Shown in pieces: positions 1 to 9,966 of a stretch of DNA of 64,000 nucleotides (positions are counted from its first letter, which is position 1; every line of letters begins with the position of its first letter). The notes below the pieces were generated by a model. It made no database searches and was not told where the DNA came from. It was given only the letters and a program-made list of their open reading frames with translations. A program made the position numbers and the translations under genes. The stretch comes from Macrophomina tecta (taxonomy: Eukaryota; Ascomycota; Dothideomycetes; Botryosphaeriales; Botryosphaeriaceae): positions 3,472,001-3,536,000 of the forward strand of contig JAKSGN010000006.1 in NCBI GenBank assembly GCA_024180945.1, given 5' to 3'.

Positions 1-1098
1 TTGCCCATGCCCGAGCCCTGCGTCTGTGACCCCGAAGTCCCGAGCTCGCGGCGCAAGATCTACACCCTCTAGGCCATCGAGATTGGCATCTTCTCACACA
101 GTTGATGCTGAGGATGAGGAGGCCACCCCCAAACCAGAGAGCCACGGGATTCAGGAGCTGGAGGAAAAGCAGCCGGGAAATGAAGAGACTACGGACGAGG
201 CAGAAGAAACCAAGGTGGGCCAATCTCAGGACGAGGCAGCTAAGGCCGTACAGCCCGAGACAGAGAATTCTAAGGCAGAAGAGCCTGCTGCTGCTCCTAA
301 GAGGACCCACATCCGCTTCGGCAGCGAGGACCCGCCTGTCGTTCCTGAACCTGAGCCTGAACCTGCAAAGGAAGAGGTTCCTTCGTCGACGAATGAAGGG
401 GAGGAAGATAGCGATGACGATGCTCCTGAAGCCGTGACGGCCAGCAGCGCGCGTGAGCAAGCTCGTACTGCTGAAGAGGGAGCCGCCAAGGTCATTGAAA
501 GGTGAGCAGATCTCCAGCCCTGAGTTCACATTAATCCACAATATTGACGAGCCACAGGCAAGAAAACGAGGCCAAACGCAAGCGTCAGGAACGTGAAGCC
601 CGCCTGCGCGAACAGGCCGCCGCCGCCAAGAAGCGCAAGCAAGAACAAGAAGCCAATGACATCCCCGCCGACGTTGCCTCGAGCGCCACTATCCAAGCCT
701 TTGACCCGAGTGCTATCCGCAAGGCGTCCAGGCCCTCGTATGATCTCAATAACCTTCCTGCTCTTCTGCCCGACGACATTCTCGCTGCTGCGCCGGATGT
801 CCGTCCGGCTACTCCGGACCCCGACGATGAAGAGAGCAGCGCTGCGTCGAAGAAACAATTGGTGAATAAGCACCTGAAGTTTTTGGATGAGAAGGCGCCG
901 AAGGATGTCAAGAAGGGTCCTGTGAAGGTTCGGGTACTGGAAAAGGGCAATAAGTTCTTGCCGCCGAAGGTATCGAACTCGGGAACTAAGAGTGTGCGGG
1001 ATACATGGCTGCAGGGTCGGAAGACCAAGGAAGGCAAGAAGGGCTCGTTTGGAGGACTGGAGAGGAGGAAGATTGGCGGTGGATTTTTAAGGAAGTGA
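1..1098 (+). CDS. U3 snoRNA-associated protein, Bud21/Utp16-like (5' partial)
   Basis: The reading frame is open from base 2 at the window edge, so the start codon lies upstream; the GTG at 26 is not a credible start. Two exons are visible: to 501, and 558-1098. The 56-bp intron (502-557) opens with GTGAGC and ends CACAG, and it joins an Arg codon in frame. The N-terminal half is acidic and rich in E, D and P. The second exon has a long K/R/E/Q-rich helix, then a basic C-terminus with KVRVLEKGNKFL, VRDTWLQGR and a final GGGFLRK. This tail resembles the fungal U3_snoRNA_assoc domain (Bud21/Utp16), a nucleolar factor for pre-18S rRNA processing. The gene structure is well supported. The family call rests on memory of the C-terminal pattern and is moderate. 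Confidence 0.6.
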
Positions 1099-2168
1099 CC
1101 GCAAAATACATGGGAGATGCTTTCGTTTGTTTGATGGCTCATGGGCGGCGTTTTGAGAGAATGAGCTGATATCTCGGGCTGATCGCCTAAAAGTATTATA
1201 TCATGTGGATATTTCTAGCATTCCCAGTATCAGAATTGATATTCGAGGCTCAGATGGGTCTTTCGCGCCGCAAAGCAGCAAAAGAACTATTATTTTTGCA
1301 GTATTATCCATGTGTAACTGAACAGAGTCCTACATCAAGAATCGGCGGGCTCCGACAGGAATCTCCACCTCTTCTTTCTGAACTCCTGCAAGGTTTTCGT
1401 CAAGGGCAATTCCCAAAGTACCCTGGTCTCATAGCCTCTCTATCCGCACCCGCGGGGGCAAAATGCTCGGATGTTCACAACCAGGGATAGAGATAGCTTA
1501 CCATGGCGGTTTTGATTCGCTACGTGAACATCTGCTTGCCACTTCAAACTTCTCATCCCGACGCCTTAGCGTCGTTAATTAAGAACGAATGGGAGGATGT
1601 GCGGTGGGCGGGGACTGCGGAGTATGCGGCGGAGTATTGAGGGGAAGGGGTTCAGGGAGCGGGTGGCAAGGGGTGTGGGCAGGGCCGGGGAGGTGGAAGG
1701 GTGATTGAAGGAGTGATTGGAGAGGATAGAGACGGATATGTTGGGGGAGATAGGGACGCATTTTCGGTGTTGGGCTACCGGGGGGGGGGGGGGGAAGCCT
1801 GGAGAAGAGGAAGGTAAGGTGGGCGTGTGGGGCGGCGAGGGAGTGGAGGGCGAATGCGAGCATAGTTAGGGGAGAGGGACGGGAAGAGTGAGAATGTGTG
1901 AGAGTCAGACAGTGGACGAGAGAATGTAGAATGAGGACGGCCGTGAGACCCGTTAAGCTTAACTGGACGCGCTGATCGCGCAATTAGACTCGAAGGCTAA
2001 ACGGATGGACGGTTTGCAATTTACTGTGATCACCGTCTACTACTCTGAAAGAACAGAAGCTAATAGTTTATACTGGTAGGCTACAGTGCTAGTCCATGTC
2101 TGTGCTGTAGGACACTTACGCTGGAAGGCCCTCAGGGGTGCCCCTGCGATGCTTTTTCGGTGATCAGG
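1099..2168. other. Intergenic, convergent 3' ends; poly-G run
   Basis: This stretch lies between two convergent genes. Open frames in it (for example 1579-1983 on the minus strand) are low-complexity S/P/L/H-rich translations of purine-rich DNA and have no recognisable domain. A run of 15 G is at 1780-1794. I see no gene. Confidence 0.6.
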
Positions 2169-4847
2169 TCATGAGTAACTTCCGCCCATGCCATCAAAAT
2201 TATAACATGTCTGTTGCAGAGAGTCCGCATCCCACATTGTCAGATCACCCGCTGCCCATTCATGCCAGAAACTCGGATCCAGTTGATCGAATATGGACTC
2301 CTGGCTGATATCCTCCAGCTGCATCGGCTCACCACCCATGGTCACATTTACATGCAGTCGACCATTCGGAGGCTCCTTAGCCGCAGCTTCCGGCGCCTGT
2401 GTAATTCCTGCTGCCCTTGCGCTGTCATCTGTTGCCCCACCACTACCACCACCGCCGCCCTTGTCCTCACTTGACCTCTGGTTCTCAAATTGCTCGGGCC
2501 CTGGGTCACTGCCTTTCATCTTGGCGTCATTCCACGCCTTGATAAACCGTAGCTTCCGCGCGAAAAAAGTCAGTATGGGGTTGTCCGCGACCGGCACCTC
2601 CGCAACGGCGCGAGCCTCTTCATAGAGCGCGGCCGTCTTCAGCATCAGGCCGCCAAAGTCAATGAAGGCCTGCGCGTACTCGCGGTCCCAGCCGGGGCAC
2701 TCGAGGCGTGTGAGCTTGGACAGCGCGATGATGGTGGAGGTGAGTTGCGAGAATTGCATGAAGGACATGTTGATATAGCTGGCTGTCGGGAACTCGTGAC
2801 ACAGACGCATGAAGGACTTTGCGGCCTGCATGCAGCTATTGAGCATTTCCAGCCGCCGGTAGGTGAAGTCGCCGTACTGGGCCGTATTTGGGAAAGAGCC
2901 CAGGCTGATTTCATAGAGGTAAACCTCGGCGCTATAGTAGTGCATCCATATCATAGCTAGTATTGCATGACGTCAGATATGCAACCAAGAGACCGAGCCA
3001 TGAAGAGCGTTGTTACTTACAGTTTTCTGCGACATCTGCAGGGATAGAATTCTTGAAGTCCTCGAGCTCGCTGTGGAGCGCGTTGACGAACATGGCGAGG
3101 GGGATCATGGTGTCCGCGGTGAAGTCATTGACGGACACCTTCTGCTCAACGCGCTGGACGATATTTTGCAGGCGTACCAGATAGACGAGGAACCGATCCG
3201 ACGGATACTCTTGAGCTTCTTCCAAATTGCGGCATGCATCAGACAGCTGGGCGTTATAGCGCAGGGAGTCAAATCGTTTTGCCCACTGGGATACGCTGTG
3301 TGCGAAAACGTCAGTCAATGCTACGGACGCATCTACCCAAACAATATCGTCGAAACACTTGCAGCATACATGGTGGTCAGGTAGAAGCATCCCAGCAGAG
3401 CGCGCCTCTGTTCTGAGGTTCGCAGCTCTGAATTGGCATGCTCTCCATGCGCACTCCTCGCAATGGCATTTTCGAGGCGCTCTTGGCTGTATGCGCGTGC
3501 GGTCCGCTTCAAGCCGAGATCAATAACCAAACCAACGGCGAGTTGCAGGAGGTTGGTCGTCTGCGGATTAACGAAAAAGTGAACGTGATACCTGTGGATC
3601 CGGGTATCAGCGCTGCAGATGCTGCAGGAGGTTTCACGAAAACCGGGAAGCACAACGAAGATCCACCGGGTGCGCACAGTTGTTTGTGGCACATGAAGAG
3701 AGAAGGACGTACCAAGCCAGCCACACCAGGATGCCTTGCAGCAAGTCCACGCTCCTCTGTCCCTGGATAAATAGCTTTGTTGTCAACTCGCTCATCAAGG
3801 CAAATCCCATGGCCCTTTGCCGAGCCAGATCTTGCACTGACGCAACGACAACAATCGCCTTGAAAAGGAAAGGCTTGGTATCACGTAGAGTAGTTACAGT
3901 CACATCAGGCGGTATGACGACAAAGGGAAAGTACTTTGCCATGTAGGTTTGGTAGTTGTGCAGGCATCTTGCAGCCTCTTCGTCACCGGGATCGAGTTCA
4001 GAATGGTCGCAGGGTACAACTGCGCGGGCATTGAAAGCACCTCTCTCACCAGAGATCGGGGGAGAGTTTTGCCTTGGGCGGGGCCTGGTACTGTCGTGTG
4101 TGTCCGAGGAGAAGGTGTTTGTAGTACTAGGGGTAGCCTGGTGGTGGTCAGGTGTCGCCGATGAGGACGAGGGCTGTTGGAGTTGGTCCTGGCCATGGCT
4201 CTGTGGATTGCTCGAGAGGAGCGTCACGAGCCGGTCCAGCTTTTGCTCGAGCCGGGTATTCCTGCCCCATTGTTAATTGCATTTCCACTGCAAAAGCGAA
4301 TTTTGCGCAAATTTCAAAAGGCTGGTACGAAGGATCATGGGCGCTTCTCGAGCATGTGGAGCACTAGCGCTGCCCGGCTCGGGGGCACTCTCCTCGCGAG
4401 GACAATACGACGGCGGGCCATTGCAGGGTAATATTGAGGGGAATATGGAAAAAGGAGTAGCCGCATCGACGGGGAGGCGCAGGCGCTGGAGACGAGCAGC
4501 ACCCATAACTCCGGAGCCGTATGGCCTCCCCGGCCAAGGGGAGGGCCGTGGCGAGGTTAAGTTAAAGAGGATCGACACCTACTTGGCAGTTGGCGGTTTC
4601 CTCTTCCGCTGGCTGGGCGGGTCTCTCACACAGACGCGCTTGAGGCGGTGACAGCTGGTCCAGAGTCAGCCAGTTGGCACCGGGCGAGGTGGCGAGGCAA
4701 TCACCGTTCGCAATCACTGCTGGCGCCTCCGGCGACGGGGACGCATTTCGTCTTGGCTACCGCGCAGTTCCGACAGGCCCGGGCAAACTGAGGCGGCGGG
4801 ACAGGGGCAGTCGACGGCGAAGAGGAGGTTGCTTGCAGCGATGTCAT
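2169..4847 (-). CDS. Zn(II)2Cys6 binuclear-cluster transcription factor
   Basis: Six exons on the minus strand: 4847-4705, 4654-4583, 4261-3713, 3591-3370, 3295-3021 and 2956-2169. They total 2049 nt (682 aa), and every junction keeps frame. The binuclear cluster spans the first intron: Cys25, 28, 35, 46, 49 and 56 give the spacing C-x2-C-x6-C-x10-C-x2-C-x6-C. A basic linker (SQRKRKPPTAK) and a coiled-coil dimerisation element (RLEQKLDRLVTLLSS) follow. The middle region has blocks common in fungal regulators, such as FFVNPQTTNLLQLAVGLV and LEEAQEYPSD. The tail is glycine- and acid-rich and may activate transcription. It should act in the nucleus; the target pathway is unknown. Intron 2 is 321 bp, unusually long for this window, but the join TAK/NTRLEQ is a good match to the family. 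The ATG at 4847 was chosen because it sits just before the cluster. Confidence 0.85.
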
Positions 4848-5801
4848 CTTAAGGTCGCAACCAGAGTCAGTCCGCGGCGGCGGACAGAGGCGAGCAGCGT
4901 CGTCCGCCTCCGCTCGTTCGCTCGCCGGCCAGGCGTCAGCCCAGCGCCACTGCCACGGAGCGGACTGAGCCGGAGCTTCCGTGCAAGCGCATAAATCGTG
5001 ACCGCACTGGGCGCGCTTCGGCACCCTATTACCTGCATGTGGCGGCCACGAGGGCAGCGCTGTGCCGGCCCCTTTGCAGCCTTGTCTCATCCGCCGCTGC
5101 GTCCATCTCCAGACTCCTGCGCCCGTCTCCTTTTCCGCGGGCTCCCAGCGCCCCTCGGCTGCCGTCTCCCCCGGCACGTCCAAGAATCGGTGTGTCCGCT
5201 TGTCTTTCGCCTCGCGTATGCACTGTCCACAGATCTCCGCTTCCCAATAAAGGTTGGGGAGGCAGTCGAACAATGACGTGTCCGCCGGCATCTTCCCTGG
5301 GCCGTTTCCCCGACCGCCACCACCGCGAGGCCAATCAGGGTCTGCCTCTTTGCCAGACAAAATAGGAGATCGCCATCTTGCCAGGAACGCGCGTTCGCCA
5401 CGAGCTGACCATCCTGGCAGGGCTGAGCAAGGGGCTGAGTGCTAGTCACCCGCTGGCTATGGCTTCTCATGACAACTTACCAAACCATAACCTTGCAATT
5501 GGATCCCAAAGCTCTTCGTCATCTCAACCAGGAGCCACGGCGTTCATGCGTGCGGAGACATTCGCTCCTTAGCATGCCCTCCTTTCCGCAGCACCCTCGA
5601 TTGGGATATGCTTGCAGCCGGCGCCCGAATATTTCCCTTTCCATGGTCGCCCAAAGGATGGGATGCGTTTTTGTTTTTTTTTTGTTTTTTTTTTCCCTTG
5701 CACTGGGTCCGTCCGCATGCCGCTCGTTGGGCCCAGCACATCTCAATGCCCGCAGCTTCTCCTTGTATAGTTCAGCCCTTGCGGTCTGTCGGAGGTTTCC
5801 A
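4848..5801. other. Upstream region of the Zn2Cys6 gene; no gene seen
   Basis: Upstream of the regulator's ATG the same frame stays open to about 5360, but the extension is low-complexity and I treat it as leader. The region is GC-rich to about 5450. A T-rich stretch with two G interruptions lies at about 5668-5694. No coding block is recognisable. Confidence 0.4.
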
Positions 5802-7620
5802 TCAGACTGTGAGCCATTTCATGATGCTGTCTGTGGCTTCCACCAGCGCTCTTAGGGTGTCCCTCGTAATTTCCCCATCTCACTCCGGCAGTCATAGCTT
5901 CCCAAACTTTTTCCAACACCATGAGGCTGTCCATAACATCGTAAACGTTGGCTCGAACTCTCTGTACCCTGAACCTCAGCAGGATATCTCGCAACCTGTC
6001 TAAAGTACGAGATTTCGTCAGATGAGGCTGGAGTTAGCTCGGTGCTCGATCTTGCTCACCAAGAAACAAGCTAGTTGGAAATGAAGGACAAGCTTTCTGA
6101 CAAATGAGCAGGCTCTATTGAGCAGTGAAGTAGAAACTGGGAATGCTCGATGATAGGTCAGTAGACAGCCAAGATCCAATAGTCCGGGTTCGGGCCATCC
6201 TTCCGCCGGCAGGCACATCCCAGATAAGAAACACCACGACAGTTGCCATCACCACTTCGATTCTGAGACAGATACGAATCTGCGGTCTGGAAGTACAAGG
6301 TCTTCTACCGGAATATGGCAGCAGTGGAGTAATGGTCAGCAGGGCATGGAGAGTTGGAGCGCGCATCCTTGCGAGATTCGACTGCCCCTTGGAATATTTA
6401 CATCCAGACAATACCCTCGACTGTCTGCGCTGGAATGCGCCGACTGGTACAATAATCCGTCAATTGTCTTCATAAGCAGTGCTTGATAATCCGTTCGGCC
6501 AGTGTAAGAGAGTGTCCGCGCGTTCGTATCATGGTACAGCCGCATCTCAGTCTCCCAAACGGATGTGGGGATCCGAAACCTCTTAGTGAGGAGGCCGACG
6601 ACGCGCTTCCGCAGAAGAACATGCCATCTCTCAGAGCGCCCTGAATGGTTGCCGCCGGTTCGGAGTCACCACCGTGGATGTATGGCCGTGCTTAAACAGC
6701 CGATCTACGCGCAGCCTCCAGCATCACGCCGGGAAACGCGGGCTGCGGGAGCGGGTGCTTGGCCTTATGCCCGTGCTACTTCAAGTATGATCTATGACGG
6801 CAGAAAACCTTGGTACTGGATCTTGGTGCTCCGACTCGTTCAATCAGGGTGTGTCGCGTCTTTTTGGGACCAACTTGTTACTCACGGTGAGGCGGGGCAA
6901 GGTTTCCAAAAGATTCACGTGCTTGTCTTCAGCCGGTACCAGTACGGAGAATTTCATAAGCCGCGAGCCGTTTTCATTATTACCCCGACGGACAATTGCC
7001 CACGGCGACTCTGTCGTGGCTGATAGGGAAATCAAGCAATAGTCGGCATAGCGAATCCAGCTGTATGGTAAGCGCGTCGCTAAAGCTGCTGTTCTTGGTG
7101 CCAATGCGGCTAGCATTTCCTGAGCTTTACGTACTGATGCTTTCTGGGTATAGGTGGCTTTGGGACACTACGTCTCATCCCTCATGAGCAGCTTCAAACG
7201 GAGATTGAGACTCTTTGCACAGAGCAAGGGCTTGTCAGAGAGCCGGGATGCTGTCTCCTTCTCAAACTGCTTGCACCGTCAAACAGTGAGAGTACAATAC
7301 GTCAGCGGATAGCCCGAGGTCAAGTTGTGGGTGCGGTATCTGCAAAGCCCCAAACTGACGGGGATCTCGATCGTCACACTGCCACAGAGAGATGTGGATC
7401 AGCAAAGGGTTCAATTAGTCGACAAAACTGAGCATTGCTGGGACCACGATTTTGGCGCGAAGGATTGAGTTTTGTGACGAGCGGCAGGAGACAAGGCTGC
7501 TACCAGGCAGCAAATGGTCTAGGTGTCCACGTGGAATACGCGGATCTGTCTGTGCTCAGGTAGTTCGCAGGCGGGATGCATTGTGCCGTCTGGCGGAAGC
7601 GCTACCAGTTGGCCGGTCGA
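5802..7620 (-). pseudogene. Probable decayed protein-coding gene, family unknown
   Basis: The minus strand holds coding-like blocks in a consistent order but broken by stops and frame changes. Around 7400-7140 a frame reads RCKQFEKETASRLSDKPLL and ends in TAG. After that stop the same frame continues with VRKAQEMLAALAPRTAALA and SWIRYADYCLISL to about 6844. A block at about 6640-6455 reads GRSERWHVLLRKRVVGLL, then IPTSVWETEMRLYHDTNA. A last block at about 6000-5802 reads RLRDILLRFRVQRVRANVYD, then MDSLMVLEKVWEAMTAG. A one-base frame change then gives RDTLRALVEATDSIMKWLTV and a stop. The composition is that of a helical, regulator-like protein, but I do not recognise the family. A multi-intron live gene is possible, although the frame change near the C-terminus argues for decay. 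The boundaries are approximate. Confidence 0.35.
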
Positions 7621-9966
7621 ATAGTACGTGTTGATGCTAGGCCGTGGCGTGCAGCTCCGCTGCAAAAGTGCTCCGACTACGAGTCATATAATCACATCCA
7701 CCCTCTGGTCGAATTCGTGGTCGTGGAGCAAGAGACTAGTGGCAATGCCTGAGGAGATCCTTCCGGGTCAGATACGCGAAGTTGTGGGGCGAGTTGCGCT
7801 GAGAAACTCGCCTTCCGATCGATTCACAGCTCTAAATTTAAAGTTTCCACTGATAGATGATGAGGTGTGCACTACTGCGTCACGGCCTGGGAAGTCCATT
7901 AGCGAACATTGCGGGTGATCTTTGCCCGTGGGAGGGCGGGACTGCAGCAGCGCTGTGCTCGAAGCGAACGGTTCATCCCCCTCCATGTCTGGGCGTTTGG
8001 GGCGATGCCGCGGTGGGACAAGTTCGGGGCCTGGCCTTCTGATTTTGTATTGGCGCTGTCATCTATCCGGTCCGCGGTATTTAGTGTTCAAGGTGTTCGC
8101 ACACGGTGGGCCAGGCTGAAAGCAGGCCGACATTCCTGAGCCACGGGTCCTGTGCAGGCCGCGGCCCTGGGTTCACAGGAACGCGATGACGTCGCGGCAA
8201 GGGGTCCTGCATCAGGTCGTCACTGTTTCAGCGCAGCACCGCTCACAACCCAAGTTCAGACAGCCCAACCATTTGCCACACTACTGATCATGGACCCTAG
8301 ATGCTGCCTGGCTGCAGGCATTCGGCCAAGTTGCGGCCAAACCCAGCGTTAGTGGGTTTCTATTTCAATTTTCCTAGAGGCTCGTTCGGCATCTCCACCT
8401 TTGGGTATGGATGCATCTGCGGATGGGAAGCCGGCGCCCCATCAACGAGCTTTAATTGATGAAGCTCCAGGAAGAAAAGTTTGTCGGCTCTACGGGCTGG
8501 AGTTTACGGCCATTGCCATCTCCGGCCAACCAAGGAGCTGGACATCGCTGGTGCACTGAACGTCGCAAACCGCCCTCCGATGCATGACATTGTGCCTCCA
8601 GTCGTGCTTCCACGCAGTAACGTGCTCAAGATACCGAAGACACACGGCCGTCCGAATGGAGGCCGTCAGCAGATGGTTGACGGCCGCCATCAGGGGCGGC
8701 AGGGTTCGGGGTGTCGCAGGATCTGATTGCTCGGATCAGCTGCTAGGCTGCGGCGCGCGCTGGATTGATAGCAAAACGTGGTGCTGGGGCGGGTGAGCGG
8801 GCTGCAGGAGGCTTCCAGGGCAATTCTAGAAGCAAATTGCAGCTCTTAGGCCGGCACTAGGTGGTTTGTGGTGGCTGAGAGGCTCGCAGCGGTGGACGAC
8901 CGGCGGTTCTGGTGACGCCGGCGGCTGGGCTGGCCCAAAGCGGAGACGGGGAGACAGCAGCTGGCGGCGGTGCTGGCAACATGCTGATCTAGACCCCATG
9001 ACGATCTTGCTGAGCAGCCATCTCCTCTGTACGGGAGCGTTCAGCTTTTTGCTGTGAGCCTGCGCGGCGAGGAGCTGGAGGGAGGCAGGGCCACGTGCCG
9101 GTGCATTAGCATGCATGCAGGCCGCAGGGATCTCCGGGGGTGGCGCGGCGTACGGCGTAATGCGGCAGGCAGGCGGGCTGCAGGCGGCATGGGCTGGAGG
9201 GCGCTGCAAGATGGACGATGACGAGCTGCACTGCTCGTCGTTGTTTGATCGGCGCGTGCGAGATATGATGCTGATCTCGCGGCGGCTGGCAGCATTGAGG
9301 CAGGCCAGCAGGCAATCAGCGGGCGGTGGCCGCAGCGGGCGGGCATGTGCCAGGGGCGAGCCGCTGGGGTGCAGGGATTGCTGGGCGCATGCATGGGCGG
9401 CGCGCCACACGGCATGGGTGGGCGGTGGTGGGCGCTTTGCTGCCCGCGTCTGCCCGGCCTCGAAGGCTCGCGAGGCGGCTAGTTGGTGGGCGGCCGGCAG
9501 CGGCTAGAGAGAGATGTGCCCAAGGCCCGCGGTCTGCCATTTAGCCCGCCCGGGATGGTGCTGTGTACGCCTTCTTTTATTGCTCTCCGACGCACCTGCC
9601 GCCGCGCCGCGGGTGGAGCTCTCAGCGCACCTGCCTCCCTGCTTCACTCCCCCAGGCCTGCCTGCCCGCGATCACCGGCGCTGAAACGGATTGAGGAAGC
9701 GACCAGCCAGCCAAAGCACGTTCTTTAACAAGGTCGATGCCGAAAGACGTTCATCGTCTTGTGCTGGCATCCTCCCGTCCCGCAGTCCAGCCTGAGATTG
9801 AAAATTTGAGAGCCCTTGGCCTCCTCACACAACCTAGGAAAAAAGTCAAAGCAGCAGAGGCCAGAGCCAGCACCGTCGCATCCCTCCCGCCGGCGGCCGC
9901 CAACAGCTCCAGTCCGTAATTCCCCTCGCCGCCCGCCCCACAGCCTGTCTCAACGCAACAACCCCC
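7621..9966. other. Upstream region of the RING-PH-VWA gene; no gene seen
   Basis: The sequence is GC-rich from about 8830, with many short open frames on both strands and no domain, signal peptide or splice pattern I trust. The last few hundred bases before 9967 are C-rich and may be leader sequence of the gene that follows. Some coding-like sequence of the decayed minus-strand gene may continue to about 7700. Confidence 0.4.

Noticed and set aside
1579..1983. 134-codon minus-strand frame
   Set aside because: Low-complexity S/P/H/L translation of purine-rich DNA that includes the G15 run; no domain or splice context.
4273..4578. Open frame inside the 321-bp intron of the Zn2Cys6 gene
   Set aside because: Skipping it joins TAK to NTRLEQKLDRL exactly as the family expects; the frame itself shows no family motif.
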